NCBI GenBank assembly: GCA_030015575.1
Contig: JASDDO010000019.1
Location: 515,626,986 to 515,690,985 of the forward strand
From: Agapanthus africanus
Taxonomy: Eukaryota; Streptophyta; Magnoliopsida; Asparagales; Amaryllidaceae
Length of the DNA stretch: 64,000 bases
Direction of reading: 5' to 3'
The translations under genes were made by a program, and so were the position numbers. Shown one piece after another: positions 43,064-54,749 of this stretch. Below the pieces are notes generated by a model. That model saw nothing but the letters and a program-made list of their open reading frames with translations, was not told the origin of the DNA and ran no database searches. Within the stretch, counting starts at the first letter, position 1; the number at the start of each line of letters is the position of its first letter.

Positions 43064-45319
43064 TGTTAGTTATATGTATGCCCTAGAGGCCATTACTATA
43101 CATAGGATATATATTGTAGTGGATGCTTGGACATATATAGGGAGGACTTTCTTGCTCGACATGATAGTATGCTATCTGGTTACTCTTTACCTTAACGTGT
43201 ACACTGATTGTCTCTCTGTTACATGTTGGTAAAGCCCTTAGGATGTGTACTTGACTACCTGGACTATGATGCGGATCATACTAGTGGGGACATGGTAGTC
43301 CATAAGTACATCATTCAAGGTCCCTAGTCGTGGGTGTATCGAGACAGGGCATCGATATACCAGAGTAGACTAGCGTATACCTTCTCGACCCATATAGATG
43401 GGCGATGGATGATCCCATATCCATTGGTGTTTGGCATCAGAGATGATATACGGGTGCTCAGTGGAGACTGGGTACACTGGACGGACTCGCCGAGAACTCC
43501 CAGATCGTATTATACCTCACGTCAGATGGCAGTTCTCTGGTGACACTGGTACAGAGTAGTCTGTTGACCCGAGATCGTCATAGAGTCTTGTGTGATTCCC
43601 ACTGTGCTTTGATTTCCACCTTACCACGTCCAAGAGGGCATGCAAAACGGTGGTTTTTGGGTACAGTCCTGAATCACATGGAGGCAATAAGCGATAGGAG
43701 GGGATTCGTCTCTCCCGGTATAGGGAGTTGATGTTGCACTGTGTTCGATTGGCTATAACCGGAAATCCCTGGCCAGGGTTGCTGAGATTTACTGGTAAGT
43801 GTTACCAGTAGTTTCTCGAACTGTTATAGACCTCATATCGACACGACTTATCGAGCTACTGGGGTCTGACGTTTACCACCCCTAGGCGAGATATGCGACA
43901 TATCAGACGAACAGACCGGACTGTACGGTAAGTGTTACTGGTTGGATTCACAGGAGTGTGAGCAGGCTTGCTCGTTGATCTTCTGATCGCTCAATACCCG
44001 GATGGCCGTTACGTTTAGCAGACCGCTTGCGGCTTGTGGGTGTTTGATATGATCATCACCTGCTGCCGGCGTATTGACGAGTCTTTAGAGTCCTACATAG
44101 AGGTTTCCTGGCTCAAGCGAAACGAAATAGGAGCACATATGAGATATGTGCGGGACCGAGAATAATACCAGTATGTGATACTGTATTCTATTCTCGCGAT
44201 TTATATCATTGGACGGTTGTATATGATATAGCCGGGTTACCGAATCAAGTGTTGATTCGATACGTTGTATATGATATAGCCGGGTTACCGAATCAAGTGT
44301 TGATTCGATACATTGATACACTTGATATTAGTCGGTTATATGCTATATGACCGGATCATTAAATCAAGTGTTGATTTAATGATTTAATGTATAATTATAT
44401 ATTTGATATATTATTTTACATTAGCTAGTATTTGTTCACTTAAGATGGATTTCTCACTTGATGTGCACATTGTATATATGATATAGTTTTGTGCACTAGT
44501 TTGTATCATGTTTGATGATATATGCAAACTTGGGTGTGTGTTTGCTTTGAACCAAGTTTAGGTAAATGGTTAGGGTTTTAATTCATTTATTCATTTATTT
44601 ATTTATTCATTTTGGAAAGATAAATGAAATGGCGGCTTGCTTTTTTTTTTGTTGAAGCTTCATGAAGCTTTGAATAAGTGACCATTTTGTTTCTTTCCTT
44701 AACCCTAACCATTTACTTTAACCCTAGTTTATTCTCTACACTTGTTAACTCACCCATGGTTGCTATATGATAAGGCATCACTTGATTTTCTATTTCATTA
44801 ATTCATTTTCATTTTCTTTCTTCTTCTTATTCTTGATGAAGAAAGAAAACCTTTGCTAGATTTTTCCAAGTGATGATTCCAGGTGAGAAATCCAAATCCA
44901 AAGTGAACCCACTTCCTATTTCTTCATCCTCTATCGCTTGCCATGTAGTAGAGGGTGTTTTCTTCACAAGTTTCTTGACCTAGTGAAGATGGAGCTTGAG
45001 TTTGAGTCGCCTCGACGTAGATCATCTTCGGCATAGAAGTCAATGACCTAGCCCGCCCATTTCTCCGATGAAATCGATGCTAGAGTCCGGGATTCCAATG
45101 ATCGTAGCGGAGGGACGTCAACACGGAGCTAGAGAAGTGGTGGACCGGATCTACAAAGGTTGTAGTTCCATTCACTTAGCAATAAAGTTGTTTAATTGCA
45201 TGTTTCGCCTTTGCCTCTAGTTATCGATCTATCATTAGGGTTTATCGGCACAAGAAAATTTTGATTTTGCCATGGTTGATCGGTTGTGAAACCTCTTAAG
45301 TGTGCCTAGTAACCCTACA
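43064..45319 (+). repeat. Copia C2 5' LTR
   Basis: 2256 bp from TGTTAGTTATATG to AACCCTACA. It carries the shared blocks GCCCTAGAGGCC, GGTCCCTAGTCGTGGG and GAGTCTTTAGAGTC (44079-44092), an inverted repeat GCACATAT/ATATGTGC (44133-44151) and an exact tandem 48-bp duplication (44216-44311). Confidence 0.9.
44216..44311. repeat. 48-bp tandem duplication
   Basis: Two identical 48-bp units (44216-44263 and 44264-44311), each starting GTTGTATATGATATAGCCGG and containing the near-palindrome GAATCAAGTGTTGATTC. C1 LTRs do not show the duplication, so it arose after the families split. Confidence 0.88.
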
Positions 45320-45320
45320 G

Positions 45321-45333
45321 TGGTATCAGAGAC
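45321..45333 (+). other. Primer binding site of C2 (tRNA-Met)
   Basis: TGGTATCAGAG one base after the LTR, in the standard copia position. Confidence 0.85.
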
Positions 45334-45518
45334 TAGCTAGAGCCTTAGGCGAAGTGTAGACGATGTTAGAAGTCCGATCGAACCCGAAACCCTAGTTTAA
45401 AACCCTTCTCTGTACATTTTTTCAAAACTGGGTTTTTTCCAAATTAAAAATATGCAGAAAAATGAGCAGGAAATTCTAAGAAAAACGGCAGAAAACGACA
45501 ACCTAAGTCTACAGTATT

Positions 45519-45565
45519 GCCGCGGAACCGCGGCATTGACCCATTATTTGCGGCGGTTCCGCGGC
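45519..45565 (+). ncRNA. GC-rich leader hairpin of C2
   Basis: Perfect 13-bp arms GCCGCGGAACCGC (45519-45531) and GCGGTTCCGCGGC (45553-45565) with a 21-base loop, about 190 nt after the primer site. The 5' arm also contains the short palindrome CCGCGG. C1 has the same structure at 56694-56739; A and B have related ones. Confidence 0.7.
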
Positions 45566-45766
45566 CGTCTGTGATGATTAGGCTGTGCATTTCCTGCAGT
45601 TATCTCTGTAGGTGTTTCTTGTGTCTTCTGGACACTTTTAATTTATACCCAAGAGTTGAGTTTTCTGGGTTGTATTGGGAGTTCGAAGATTCGATCGGAT
45701 TGTCTAATTTTGTCTATGTGTTTTTCCGGATAATTTTAGAAAATGTTGAAAAGTTCGACCGGATAT

Positions 45767-47890
45767 TGTAAGTCCATGCTACCTCTCCCGGCACTTTCGG
45801 GCATGCAGAATTTAGTGAAAAACAATTTTCTAGAGGTGGTAACATGGACTCAAAACCGGATCTTTGTTAAACATCTAACCAACAACCTAACTAGGAGTTG
45901 TTAACTACTCGGTTAGGGGGTTATACCTTTCTTTCTTGAACTCCTTCGTCTTCAAGCCTCGATGGTTGTCCGGATCGGCTTCACCCCGTCGTCTCCTTGC
46001 GCCGAAGATCGATCCACCTGAAAGCTTCTACCTTTGGCTTCTTCTTCGTACTTTGAAGAAACTAGTTCACTCGGTTTGCCAAACCTTGTGAACTAGAGTG
46101 AGCAGAGGAGAGTGTGTTGGGATTTTCTCTATGGTTCTTGGTTCTCAACACATGAGACAAGTGAACCATAGACTAAAGAGAGGGAGAGCAAGAGGAAGAA
46201 GATGAGAGCTCAAGAACAAGAGAGAGAATGAAAATGATAGAATGAGCAAGACTTTTCTCACTTGGCTCTCATAATCCAAAACCATCATCACAAAAATAGT
46301 AATCAAGTATTGTGTAAATGGTTTAAGTCAAAATGGCTAAATCATTTCATGCACTCATATAGCACAAGAGAACAAGCAAGTAAAAAGTCTTTGCCATGAA
46401 ATGATAGCCATTGTCATCATGATGGTCAACTAGTCCAACCTAGTCAACCGGTCAACAAAGTCAACCCCTCAACAACCATGTCACCGCAATACTTAATTAA
46501 TATTATTGTTAATTACATATCATATTCTCATTAGGGTTGAGCAAAAAGTCAATAGTCAACAGTCAACGGTCAACAACCCTAATGAGAATCCTCTGCCTCT
46601 GTCTCTCCGTCAACTGTGCATATACACCCGCATTCGCGTTCCGAGGAACATGAATACAAACTGGATAAAACCAATCCCAATACGTACACTAGGATCTGGC
46701 TTAAACCAAAGCCCGCTAGTGTAAACTTTCCGGACACTAAACGTGCACAAGTGCACGGATGTGACTGAACCCTGTCGCAAAACCATGCGACCTGTCGCAA
46801 AACCATGCGACCTCAACTCTTTTGCCTAAAGGTGAATAGCTTTCTGTGTGGGACTCTAAAGACTCGACACTACGCTGGCAGTGGGTTTAACCACAGACCG
46901 CAAGCGGCACTAGCTGTGCGTAACGGTCCCCAGGTAGATGCCGACAAGAAGACTGACGAGGTGAAACCCATCTGAACTCCTACTGAGCCTGAATGTGACA
47001 ATCTCCGTACAGTCCGGTCTGTTCGTCTGATACATCGCATGGCGGGCCTAGGGGGCGGTAAACGTCAGTCCCCTAATAGCGGTACAAGTCGTGTCGAAGT
47101 GAAGCCCAATACACCCTGAGATAACACTGGAAGCCTACCAGTATATCTCGCTTGCCCTGGCCAGGGACTACTCGTGTAATGGCTCTCCTAGACACAGCGC
47201 GATGTCAACCCCCAATACCGGGAGAGACGAATCCTGTCTAACCATCACTGCTTCCAAGTGCTTCGGGACTGCACCCAACTACTACCTGTTTGCACGACTC
47301 TTTTGAGCCGTGGTAGGGTAGTAATCAAAGTGCAGTGGGAACACACTCGAGGCGAAGTGACAGTGTCAAGTCAGCGGACTAAGCTGTACTCATGTCACCT
47401 GGGAACTGATAACTGACGATAGGTATAATACCAACCGGTCAGTTCCCGATGAGTCCTGTCCAGTGTACTCGTAACCCAACGAGCACCCACATACTATCTC
47501 TAGTACGACGTACTGACGGCTGTGGGACAGACCGTCTCCCACACTGGGATAAGAAGCGCATGCGCTAGTCTACTCCGGAGTATCGATACCCTGTCTCGAT
47601 AGTCCTGCGACTAGGGACCTGCATAAGGATGTGCTTATAGATTACCCAGCCCCACTAGTGTGACTGCCATCACAACGCTGGTAATCAAGCAAAGATCCTA
47701 AGGGCTCCACTAATGCATATAGTTGATATAATAAAATAAACACATGTACACATTGAAGTAGAAACAAACCAAGTAGCATACTACTATTTTGAGCAAGATT
47801 GTATATACAAGGTGAATATCCCAAGCTTCCATTAAGTAATATACAAACTAGTATGATACAGTAATGGCCTCTAGGGCATATACACTAACA
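45767..47890 (-). repeat. Copia D 3' LTR
   Basis: 2124 bp, plus-strand ends TGTAAGTCCATG and ATACACTAACA. It has the GACTCTAAAGACTC block at 46852-46865, the palindrome CGTGCAC-AA-GTGCACG at 46742-46757 and an exact 20-bp tandem pair CCTGTCGCAAAACCATGCGA at 46771-46810. Confidence 0.9.
46771..46810. repeat. 20-bp tandem pair in D LTR
   Basis: Two identical 20-bp units, CCTGTCGCAAAACCATGCGA, side by side. Other copia LTRs here have a single equivalent (GTCGTAAAACCATACGACC in B). Confidence 0.85.
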
Positions 47891-47905
47891 ATCTCCCACT
47901 TGCAC
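47891..47905 (-). other. Polypurine tract of copia D
   Basis: Sense GTGCAAGTGGGAGAT next to the 3' LTR, as in B. Confidence 0.9.
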
Positions 47906-48592
47906 TAAAGCCATGTACTGGCGTATCGAAGACCTATCATCTCGATCAGCCGCTCGAACTGAGTCTGGGGCAAGGCCTTGGTGAATGGATCTGCAGTGTT
48001 ATCTTCTGAAGCAACTCTCCGAATCTCGATCTCCTGGCGATCCACGATCTCCCTGATCAGGTGATACCGCCTCAAGATGTGTCTGGATCTCTGATGGGAC
48101 CTGGGTTCCTTCGCTAAAGCTATAGCCCCGTTGTTGTCGCAATACAGAGGTATTGGATCAACAATGGACGGAACCACCTGAAGTTCTTTCAAGAACTTCC
48201 TCATCCAGACAGCTTCTTTTGCAGCATCAGATGCAGCGATGTATTCCGCTTCCATCGTCGAGTCTGCAACGGTTTCCTGTTTGGAACTCTTCCAACACAC
48301 CGCCCCTCCATTGAGGGTAAGGACAAAACCCGACATGGACTTGGAATCATCCTTGTCACTCTGGAAGCTAGAGTCAGCAAAGGCCTCGATCTGGGGGTCT
48401 TTTCCGCCATACACCAAGAACATCTCCTTAGTCCTTCTCAGGTACTTGAGAATGTTCTTTACCGCTATCCAGTGTTTCTCCCCGGGGTTTGACTGATACC
48501 GACTTACTACACTAAGTGCATAAGCTACATCCCGTCTGGTACACAACATCGCATACATTATAGAGCCTACCGCAGAAGCTTAGGGTATAATA
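47905..48592 (-). CDS. Copia D RNase H segment
   Basis: C-terminal part of the copia polyprotein: MYAMLCTRRDVAYALS, DSSFQSDKDDSKS, TMEAEYIAASDAAKE and LYCDNNGAIALAKEPRS, ending in YASTWL just before the polypurine tract. These are the RNase H core acidic residues (D, E, D) of the copia family. It degrades the RNA strand during reverse transcription. It belongs to the polyprotein at 59160-62444, from which C1 separates it. Confidence 0.9.
48588..48592. repeat. Target site duplication of C1, left
   Basis: TAATA, matched by TAATA at 59160-59164. Confidence 0.9.
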
Positions 48593-50811
48593 TGAAAGGT
48601 TCCTAGGCACCCTATAGAGGTCTCACAAGGCATCGAACATGCCAATTCCAAACTTATGGGTGCCGCGAAACCCTAACGCGGATCTTAGACTAGAATTCTA
48701 GGAGAAATACAAAACTAGTTAACAACTTAACTAAAAGTTAGATGCTACAACCTTTGTAGATCCGGATATCCACTTCTTTAGCTCCACGTAGTCATCCTCT
48801 CGCTGTCCTTTTCGAATCCTAGACTCATTCGTCGGCTTCATCGGGAAAACGAGCGGAATAGGTCGTCGGCTTCGTGTCAAAGACGATCTACGTCGAGGCA
48901 TCATAAGTTCAAGCTCCGACTTCACAAAGTTGTGAAACTTGTGACTAAAACACCCAAAACAACTTGGCAAGAGGTAGAGGGTGAAGAAATAGGAGGTGGG
49001 TTCACTTTAGAATTGGATTTCTCTCACTTTAGCTCAAGTTGCCATTGATGGCATCAAGCTTTTTTCTTGAAAATGAAGATGAAGAAGAAGAAAGAATATG
49101 ATAAGTGTTGAGATAAAATAAAAAATAAATCAATACTTATCATAATGTGAACCATAGTTAAGTGTAGAGAATTAACTAAGGTTAGAAGAATGGTTAGGGT
49201 TTAGTGTGAAGACAAAATGGTCACAAAGTCAAAGCTTCATGAAGCTTCAACAATGTTCAAGAATGAAAGCAACCATTTTGTATTTTTATCCCATTCTTTT
49301 TCCAAAAATGAATAAATAAAAGAATGGATAAATAAAAACCCTAATCACTTTCTTAACCTAAGTTTAATTCTATACACTTAACCAAATAAGCATGCATCAT
49401 CAAACATGATACAAACATGTGCACAAAAGTATATCACATATACAATTTGCACATCAAGTGAGAAAATCCATATAAAGTGAACCAATACTAGTTAATGCAA
49501 TGCAATATATCAAATATATAATTATACATTAAATCATTAAATCAACATTTGATTCAATAAACCGGTCATGTCGCACATAACCGACTAGAATCCAATGTAT
49601 CGATTTATCGAATCAATGATTCGATAACTAGGTCATATCGAATATAACCAATCGAAACATATATCGCGAGAATGAAATGCGGTATCACATACACGCATCA
49701 TTCTCGGTCCTGCACATATCTCATATGCGCTCCTATTTCGTTTCGCTTGAGCCAGGAAACCTCTGTGTAGGACTCTAAAGACTCGTCAATACGCCGGTAG
49801 CAGATGATGATCATATCAAGCACCCACAAGCCGCAAGCGGTCTGCTAAACGTAACGGCCATCCGGGTATTGAGCGATCAGAAGATCGACGAGCTAGCCCG
49901 CTCACACTCCTGTGAATCCAACATGTAACACTTACCGTACAGTCCGGTCTGTTCGTCTGATATGTCGCATATCAAGTCTAGGGGTGGTAAACGTCAGACC
50001 CCAATAACCGATAAGTCGTGCCGATGTGAGGCTCATAACGGGTCGAGAAACTACTGGTAACACTTACCAGCAAATCTCTGATCAGCCCTGGCCAGGGACT
50101 TTCCTGTTACGGCCAATCGAGCACAGCGCAACATCAACCCCCAATACCGGGAGAGACGAAACCCCTCCTATCGCTCATTGCCTCCATGTGACTCGGGAAT
50201 GTACCCAAAGACCACCGTTTTGCACGCCCTCATGGATGTGGTATGGTGGAGATCAAAGCACAGTGGGAATCACACAAGACTCTATGACGATCTCGGGTCT
50301 ACAGACTAACCTGTACAAGTGTCACCTGAGAACTGCCATCTGACGTGAGGTATAATTCCATCTGGGAGTTCTCGGCGAGTCCGTCCAGTGTACCCAGTCT
50401 CCACTGAGCACCCGTATACCATCTCTGATGTCAAACACCAATAGATATGGGATCATCCATTGCCCATCACATGGGTCGAGAAGCGTAAACGCTAGTCTAC
50501 ACTGGTATATCGATGCCCCGTCTCGATACACCCACGACTAGGGACCTTGAAGGATGTACTTATGGACTACCATGTCCCCACTAGTATGATCTGCATCATA
50601 GTCCAGGTAGTCAAATACACATCCTAAGGGCTTTACCAACATGTAACTATAAGACAGTATAAAGAGACTAGTGTACATGTTAAGATAAAGAATAACCAGA
50701 TAGCATACTATCATATCGAGCAAGAAAGTCATCTCTATATATGTCCAAGCATCCAATATAATATACATCATCTGTACAATACTGGCCTCTAGGGCATACA
50801 TACAACTAACA
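48593..50811 (-). repeat. Copia C1 3' LTR
   Basis: 2219 bp, plus-strand ends TGAAAGGTTCC and CAACTAACA; partner 56940-59159. The GACTCTAAAGACTC block is at 49771-49784. Confidence 0.92.
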
Positions 50812-50826
50812 ATCTCCCACTTGCAC
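50812..50826 (-). other. Polypurine tract of copia C1
   Basis: Sense GTGCAAGTGGGAGAT at the 3' LTR edge, identical to that of B and D. Confidence 0.9.
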
Positions 50827-53800
50827 TAGGGCCAGCTGCTGTAGTATCGCATACCGAGCATCCCGAAGAGTCTCTCGAACTGTATCTGGGGAATGGCCTT
50901 CGTGAGTGGATCCGCCGTGTTGTTCTTCATGTCAACCCTCCTGACCTCGATCTCCCGGCGATCAACTATCTCCCGGATCAGGTGATACCGCCTCAGAATA
51001 TGCCTGGATCGCTGATGGGACCTGGGTTCCTTGGCCAAAGCTACCGCTCCATTGTTATCGCAATACAAAGGTATTGGATGCTCAATGGATGGAACCACAC
51101 CAAGTTCAGTAATGAACTTCTTGATCCAAACAGCTTCTTTAGCAGCATCGTTGGCAGCGATGTATTCAGCCTCCATCGTCGAGTCTGCCACGGTTTCCTA
51201 CTTGGAACTCTTCCAGCTAACCGCCCCTCCGTAAAGGGTAAAGACAAAGCCCGACTGCGACTTAGAGTCGTCCTTATCACTCTGGAAGCTCGAATCGGTA
51301 AAGGACTCCACTTGGAGCTCTCCGTTACCATACACCAAGAACATATCTCTAGTCCTTCGTAAGTACTTGAGAATGCTCTTCACAGCTGTCCAGTGACTCT
51401 CTCCAGGATCAGCTTGATACCTGCTCACTACACTTAGTGAGTATGCTACATCGGGTCTGGTACATAGCATCGCATACATGATAGAGCCTACTGCCGAAGC
51501 ATAGGGTATCCCTTGCATGCGAGCTCTCTCCAAATCAGTCTTGGGAGATATCTCTTTGGAGAGAGTGACTCCAGAGATCGTGGGCAAGTTCCCACGCTTG
51601 GACTCTTCCATACTAAACCTCTTTAGTATGGTGTCAATGTACCTGGATTGGGACAATCCCAAAATCCGTTTGGATCTATCTCTATAGATCCTAATTCCCA
51701 ATATGCAGGAGGCATCACCAAGATCTTTCATTGAGAATCTTTGTGATAAGAAGAGCTTGACCGATTGCAGCATAGGAATATCATTTCCTATCAAGAGTAT
51801 GTCGTCCACGTACAATACGAGGAAGACAACCTTACTCTCTGCCACCTTCTTGTAGATACAAGGTTCATCTGGGTTTTTGACGAAATCAAACTCTTTGATA
51901 ACGACGTCAAAGAAGATGTTCCAACTCCGCGATGCTTGCTTTAATCCATAAATGGATTTAAGCAGCTTGCACACCTTCCCGCTGCTCCCACTGTCTACGA
52001 AGCCCTCTGGCTGAGTCATGTACACGCACTCTTCTAAATCACCGTTTAGAAAGGCGGTCTTAACATCCATTTGTCAGATTTCGTAATCATGATATGCAGC
52101 GATGGCAAGCATGATCCGGATGGATTTAAGCATAGCCACTGGAGAAAAGGTCTCGTCATAGTCCACACCTGGTCTTTGACGAAAACCCTTTGCTACAAGT
52201 CTAGCTTTGAAAGTCTCCACTTTCCCATCTACACCAAGTTTCTTCTTGAAGATCCACTTGCTCCCAATGGGTTTTACCCCTTCAGGAGCAACGTCCAAAG
52301 TCCATACTTTGTTGGTGTACATGGATTCCATCTCGGACCGCATGGCATCCAGCCATTTCACTGAGTCCCTACTCGTGATGGCCTGCTCGAAGCTAGTTGG
52401 GTCATCATCCTCCATGATGCAATCCTCGCTTCCACCGTCAATGAGAAAACCGTAGTATCTCTCAGGTGGACGAGAAACCCTACTAGATCGGCGGATAGGC
52501 TGGGGTTCGTCGGGTTCTACTGAATCCTCTGGTTCTACCAAGTCTTCTGTTACAGTTTGTGTTGCTGGAACCTCTTCCAGTTCTACCTCAATGCTACTTG
52601 TCTGTTTCATAAGAAAACTCTTTTCTAAGAAAGTGGCATGTCGAGAAACAAACACTTTTTGTTCCTCGGAGTGGTAGAAGATATACCCTCACGAATGTTT
52701 GGGATATCCAACAAACTTACATAGAACAGACCTTGCCTCGAGTTTGTCCGGATTTTGTGTTTTAACATAGGCCGGACAACCCCATATCTGAATAAAATTA
52801 AGACATGGTCTCTTACCATTCCATATCTCATATGGAGTGGTAGGCACAGATTTGGTTGGAACTCTATTCAATAGATATGCAGCAGTCTCCAGTGCATATC
52901 CCCAGAAGGAAATAGGTAACTCAGCTGTACTCATCATAGAGCGCACCATATCTAATAGGGTGCGATTTCTCCGCTCCGATACACCGTTGTGCTGTGGTGT
53001 ATAAGGAGGAGTAAGCTGAGAGAGAATCCCATTCTCTTTTAGATAATCTCTGAATTCGTTACTTAAGTATTCTCCTCCTCGATTAGATCGAAGGATCTTA
53101 ATACTTTTTCCCGTTTGGTTCTCTACTTCTTGTTTATATTCTCTAAATTTCTCAAAAGCTTCTGATTTGTGTTTCATCAGGAACACATATCCGAATCTAG
53201 AGAGATCGTCAGTGAATGTAATGAAGTACGAAGAACCATCCCTGGCATGTGTAGACATGGGACCGCATACATCACTATGTATTAGTCCCAAGAGTTCGGT
53301 AACTCTTTCTCCGTGTCCTGTAAACGGAGTTTTGGTCATCTTTCCTTTGAGACATGACTGGCAAGTGTCATAAGATGAAAATTCAAATGAATTTAAATAT
53401 CCATCCTTATGCAACTTAGCAAGTCGTGTCACATTGATGTGACCCAGTCTACAATGCCACAAGAAAGATTCGTTCAGTTCGGAACTCTTCCTCTTGTGTG
53501 TGTTTTGTAAATTGAGGACTGTATTTTGATTGAGAATGAATATGCCATTATACAACGAACCTGATGCAACCAACTTTTGATCTAGGAATATGTTCATAAC
53601 ATTACCCTGTAATACAAAATTATATCCTTCTTTACTTAATAAAGAAACTGATATAATGTTGCACATCATGTTCGGTATATAATAGCATTCATTTAGAATC
53701 AGTGTATCACCACTTGGTAATACAAGGTGATATTCGCCAACTGCTTTGGCTGCAACATTTGCCCCATTCCCAACTTGAACGGAATGATCACCTTTTCCCA

Positions 53801-54128
53801 GTTCTCTACCTTTTCGTAGCCCATGTAACTGTTTACATATGTGGGATCCTGATCCGGTATCTAATACCCAGGACGTAGGGTGAACTGAGAAACAGTTCTC
53901 AATAACTAACACACCTGTAGAAGATGCATCAACATGCATGTTCTTTTGGGCGGCTTGAGAATCGAGATATTCTCCTGTTTCCTGTTCATTCTTATAACAC
54001 TTATAAGATAGAACGGGTTCAACGTTCCCCTGCACAGTATAACATGCGGGTTCGGTCAATACATCCATATTATTATCTTCATTAGGGCATGAAATGGTCG
54101 CTACCTGGAGAGAGAGAGAAGAAAACAC
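50826..54128 (-). pseudogene. pol: Copia C1 protease-integrase-RT-RNase H relic
   Basis: In sense order from 54128: protease (WVLDTGSGSHICKQL), pre-integrase zinc motif (WHCRLGHINVTRLAKLH), integrase (HSDVCGPMSTHARDG, LRSNRGGEY region, NGVSERRNRTLL), the PERYYGFL spacer region, reverse transcriptase (DVKTAFLNGDLEE, YVDDILLIGNDIP) and RNase H (TMEAEYIAANDAAKE, LYCDNNGAVALAKEPRS). All match B and D closely. No gag or CCHC knuckle is seen ahead of the protease. The region is broken about three times, so no complete product is expected. Confidence 0.88.
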
Positions 54129-54541
54129 TTTAGCGTATGCTCGTGCAAGATCAGATTGGTTATTATCTTATCTAATCAGGATGGCTCCCACTGCTTTTTA
54201 TCAAATCTTCCTTCAAACCCTAAAAGGAAAGATTAGCCGGGATTAATTACACACTACAAGTTCGCCAATCTTTCAGCCAGGCCAGTGTCGGTACTTTGAG
54301 GGAGGTCCCCCGTGCTTTCGCACGAACCTAATTAATGTAAACCTCGTTTTCCCAGAGGCGTAACCCCGTTGACACCTTTCTAGACACCTACTTGATCAGC
54401 TAATTGCAATGTGTAAAACTCTCCCAGGAGTAACTCTTACTCGCAGTGGGTATCAGGATCCAACTATCTCATAGAAGGTATGCAATCTCATTGCAAATTT
54501 CAACACTTGAAATTCCCGATAATGCTTTTGCCCTTAGCGTC

Positions 54542-54749
54542 CTATGACCTTGACGGAGGCCAAACAACCCATAGTCCGCTAGTCAAGTTCAACCCGTCAT
54601 TTCCTGATTGAATTAAACCACCCGCACGACCCTTGACGGAGGCCAAATAACGCCGTACGAATACCCTAATCCAATCGCATCATATGCAAGCAGATAAGCA
54701 CTAGTTAGCTACCGTACACTGCGCCTTGACGGAGGCCAAACTACCGCAG
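54542..54749 (-). ncRNA. Three shared-loop hairpins in copia C1 leader
   Basis: Sense stems CTGCG/CGCAG (54719-54749), CGTACG/CGTGCG (54623-54659) and CTATG/CATAG (54542-54574). All three loops contain TTTGGCCTCCGTCAAGG. The first stem is CTATG/CATAG in A1 and B and CTGTG/CACAG in A2, a clear compensatory change. Confidence 0.7.

Larger units (their letters stand above)
43064..45766 (+). mobile_element. Copia C2 (5' part; interrupted by D)
   Basis: Plus-strand copia of the same LTR family as C1 but clearly diverged. The 5' LTR is 43064-45319, the primer site 45321-45333, then 447 bp of leader, cut at 45766 by D. The remainder lies beyond the window. GATAT (45762-45766) is the likely half duplication made by D. 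No coding part is visible. Confidence 0.87.
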
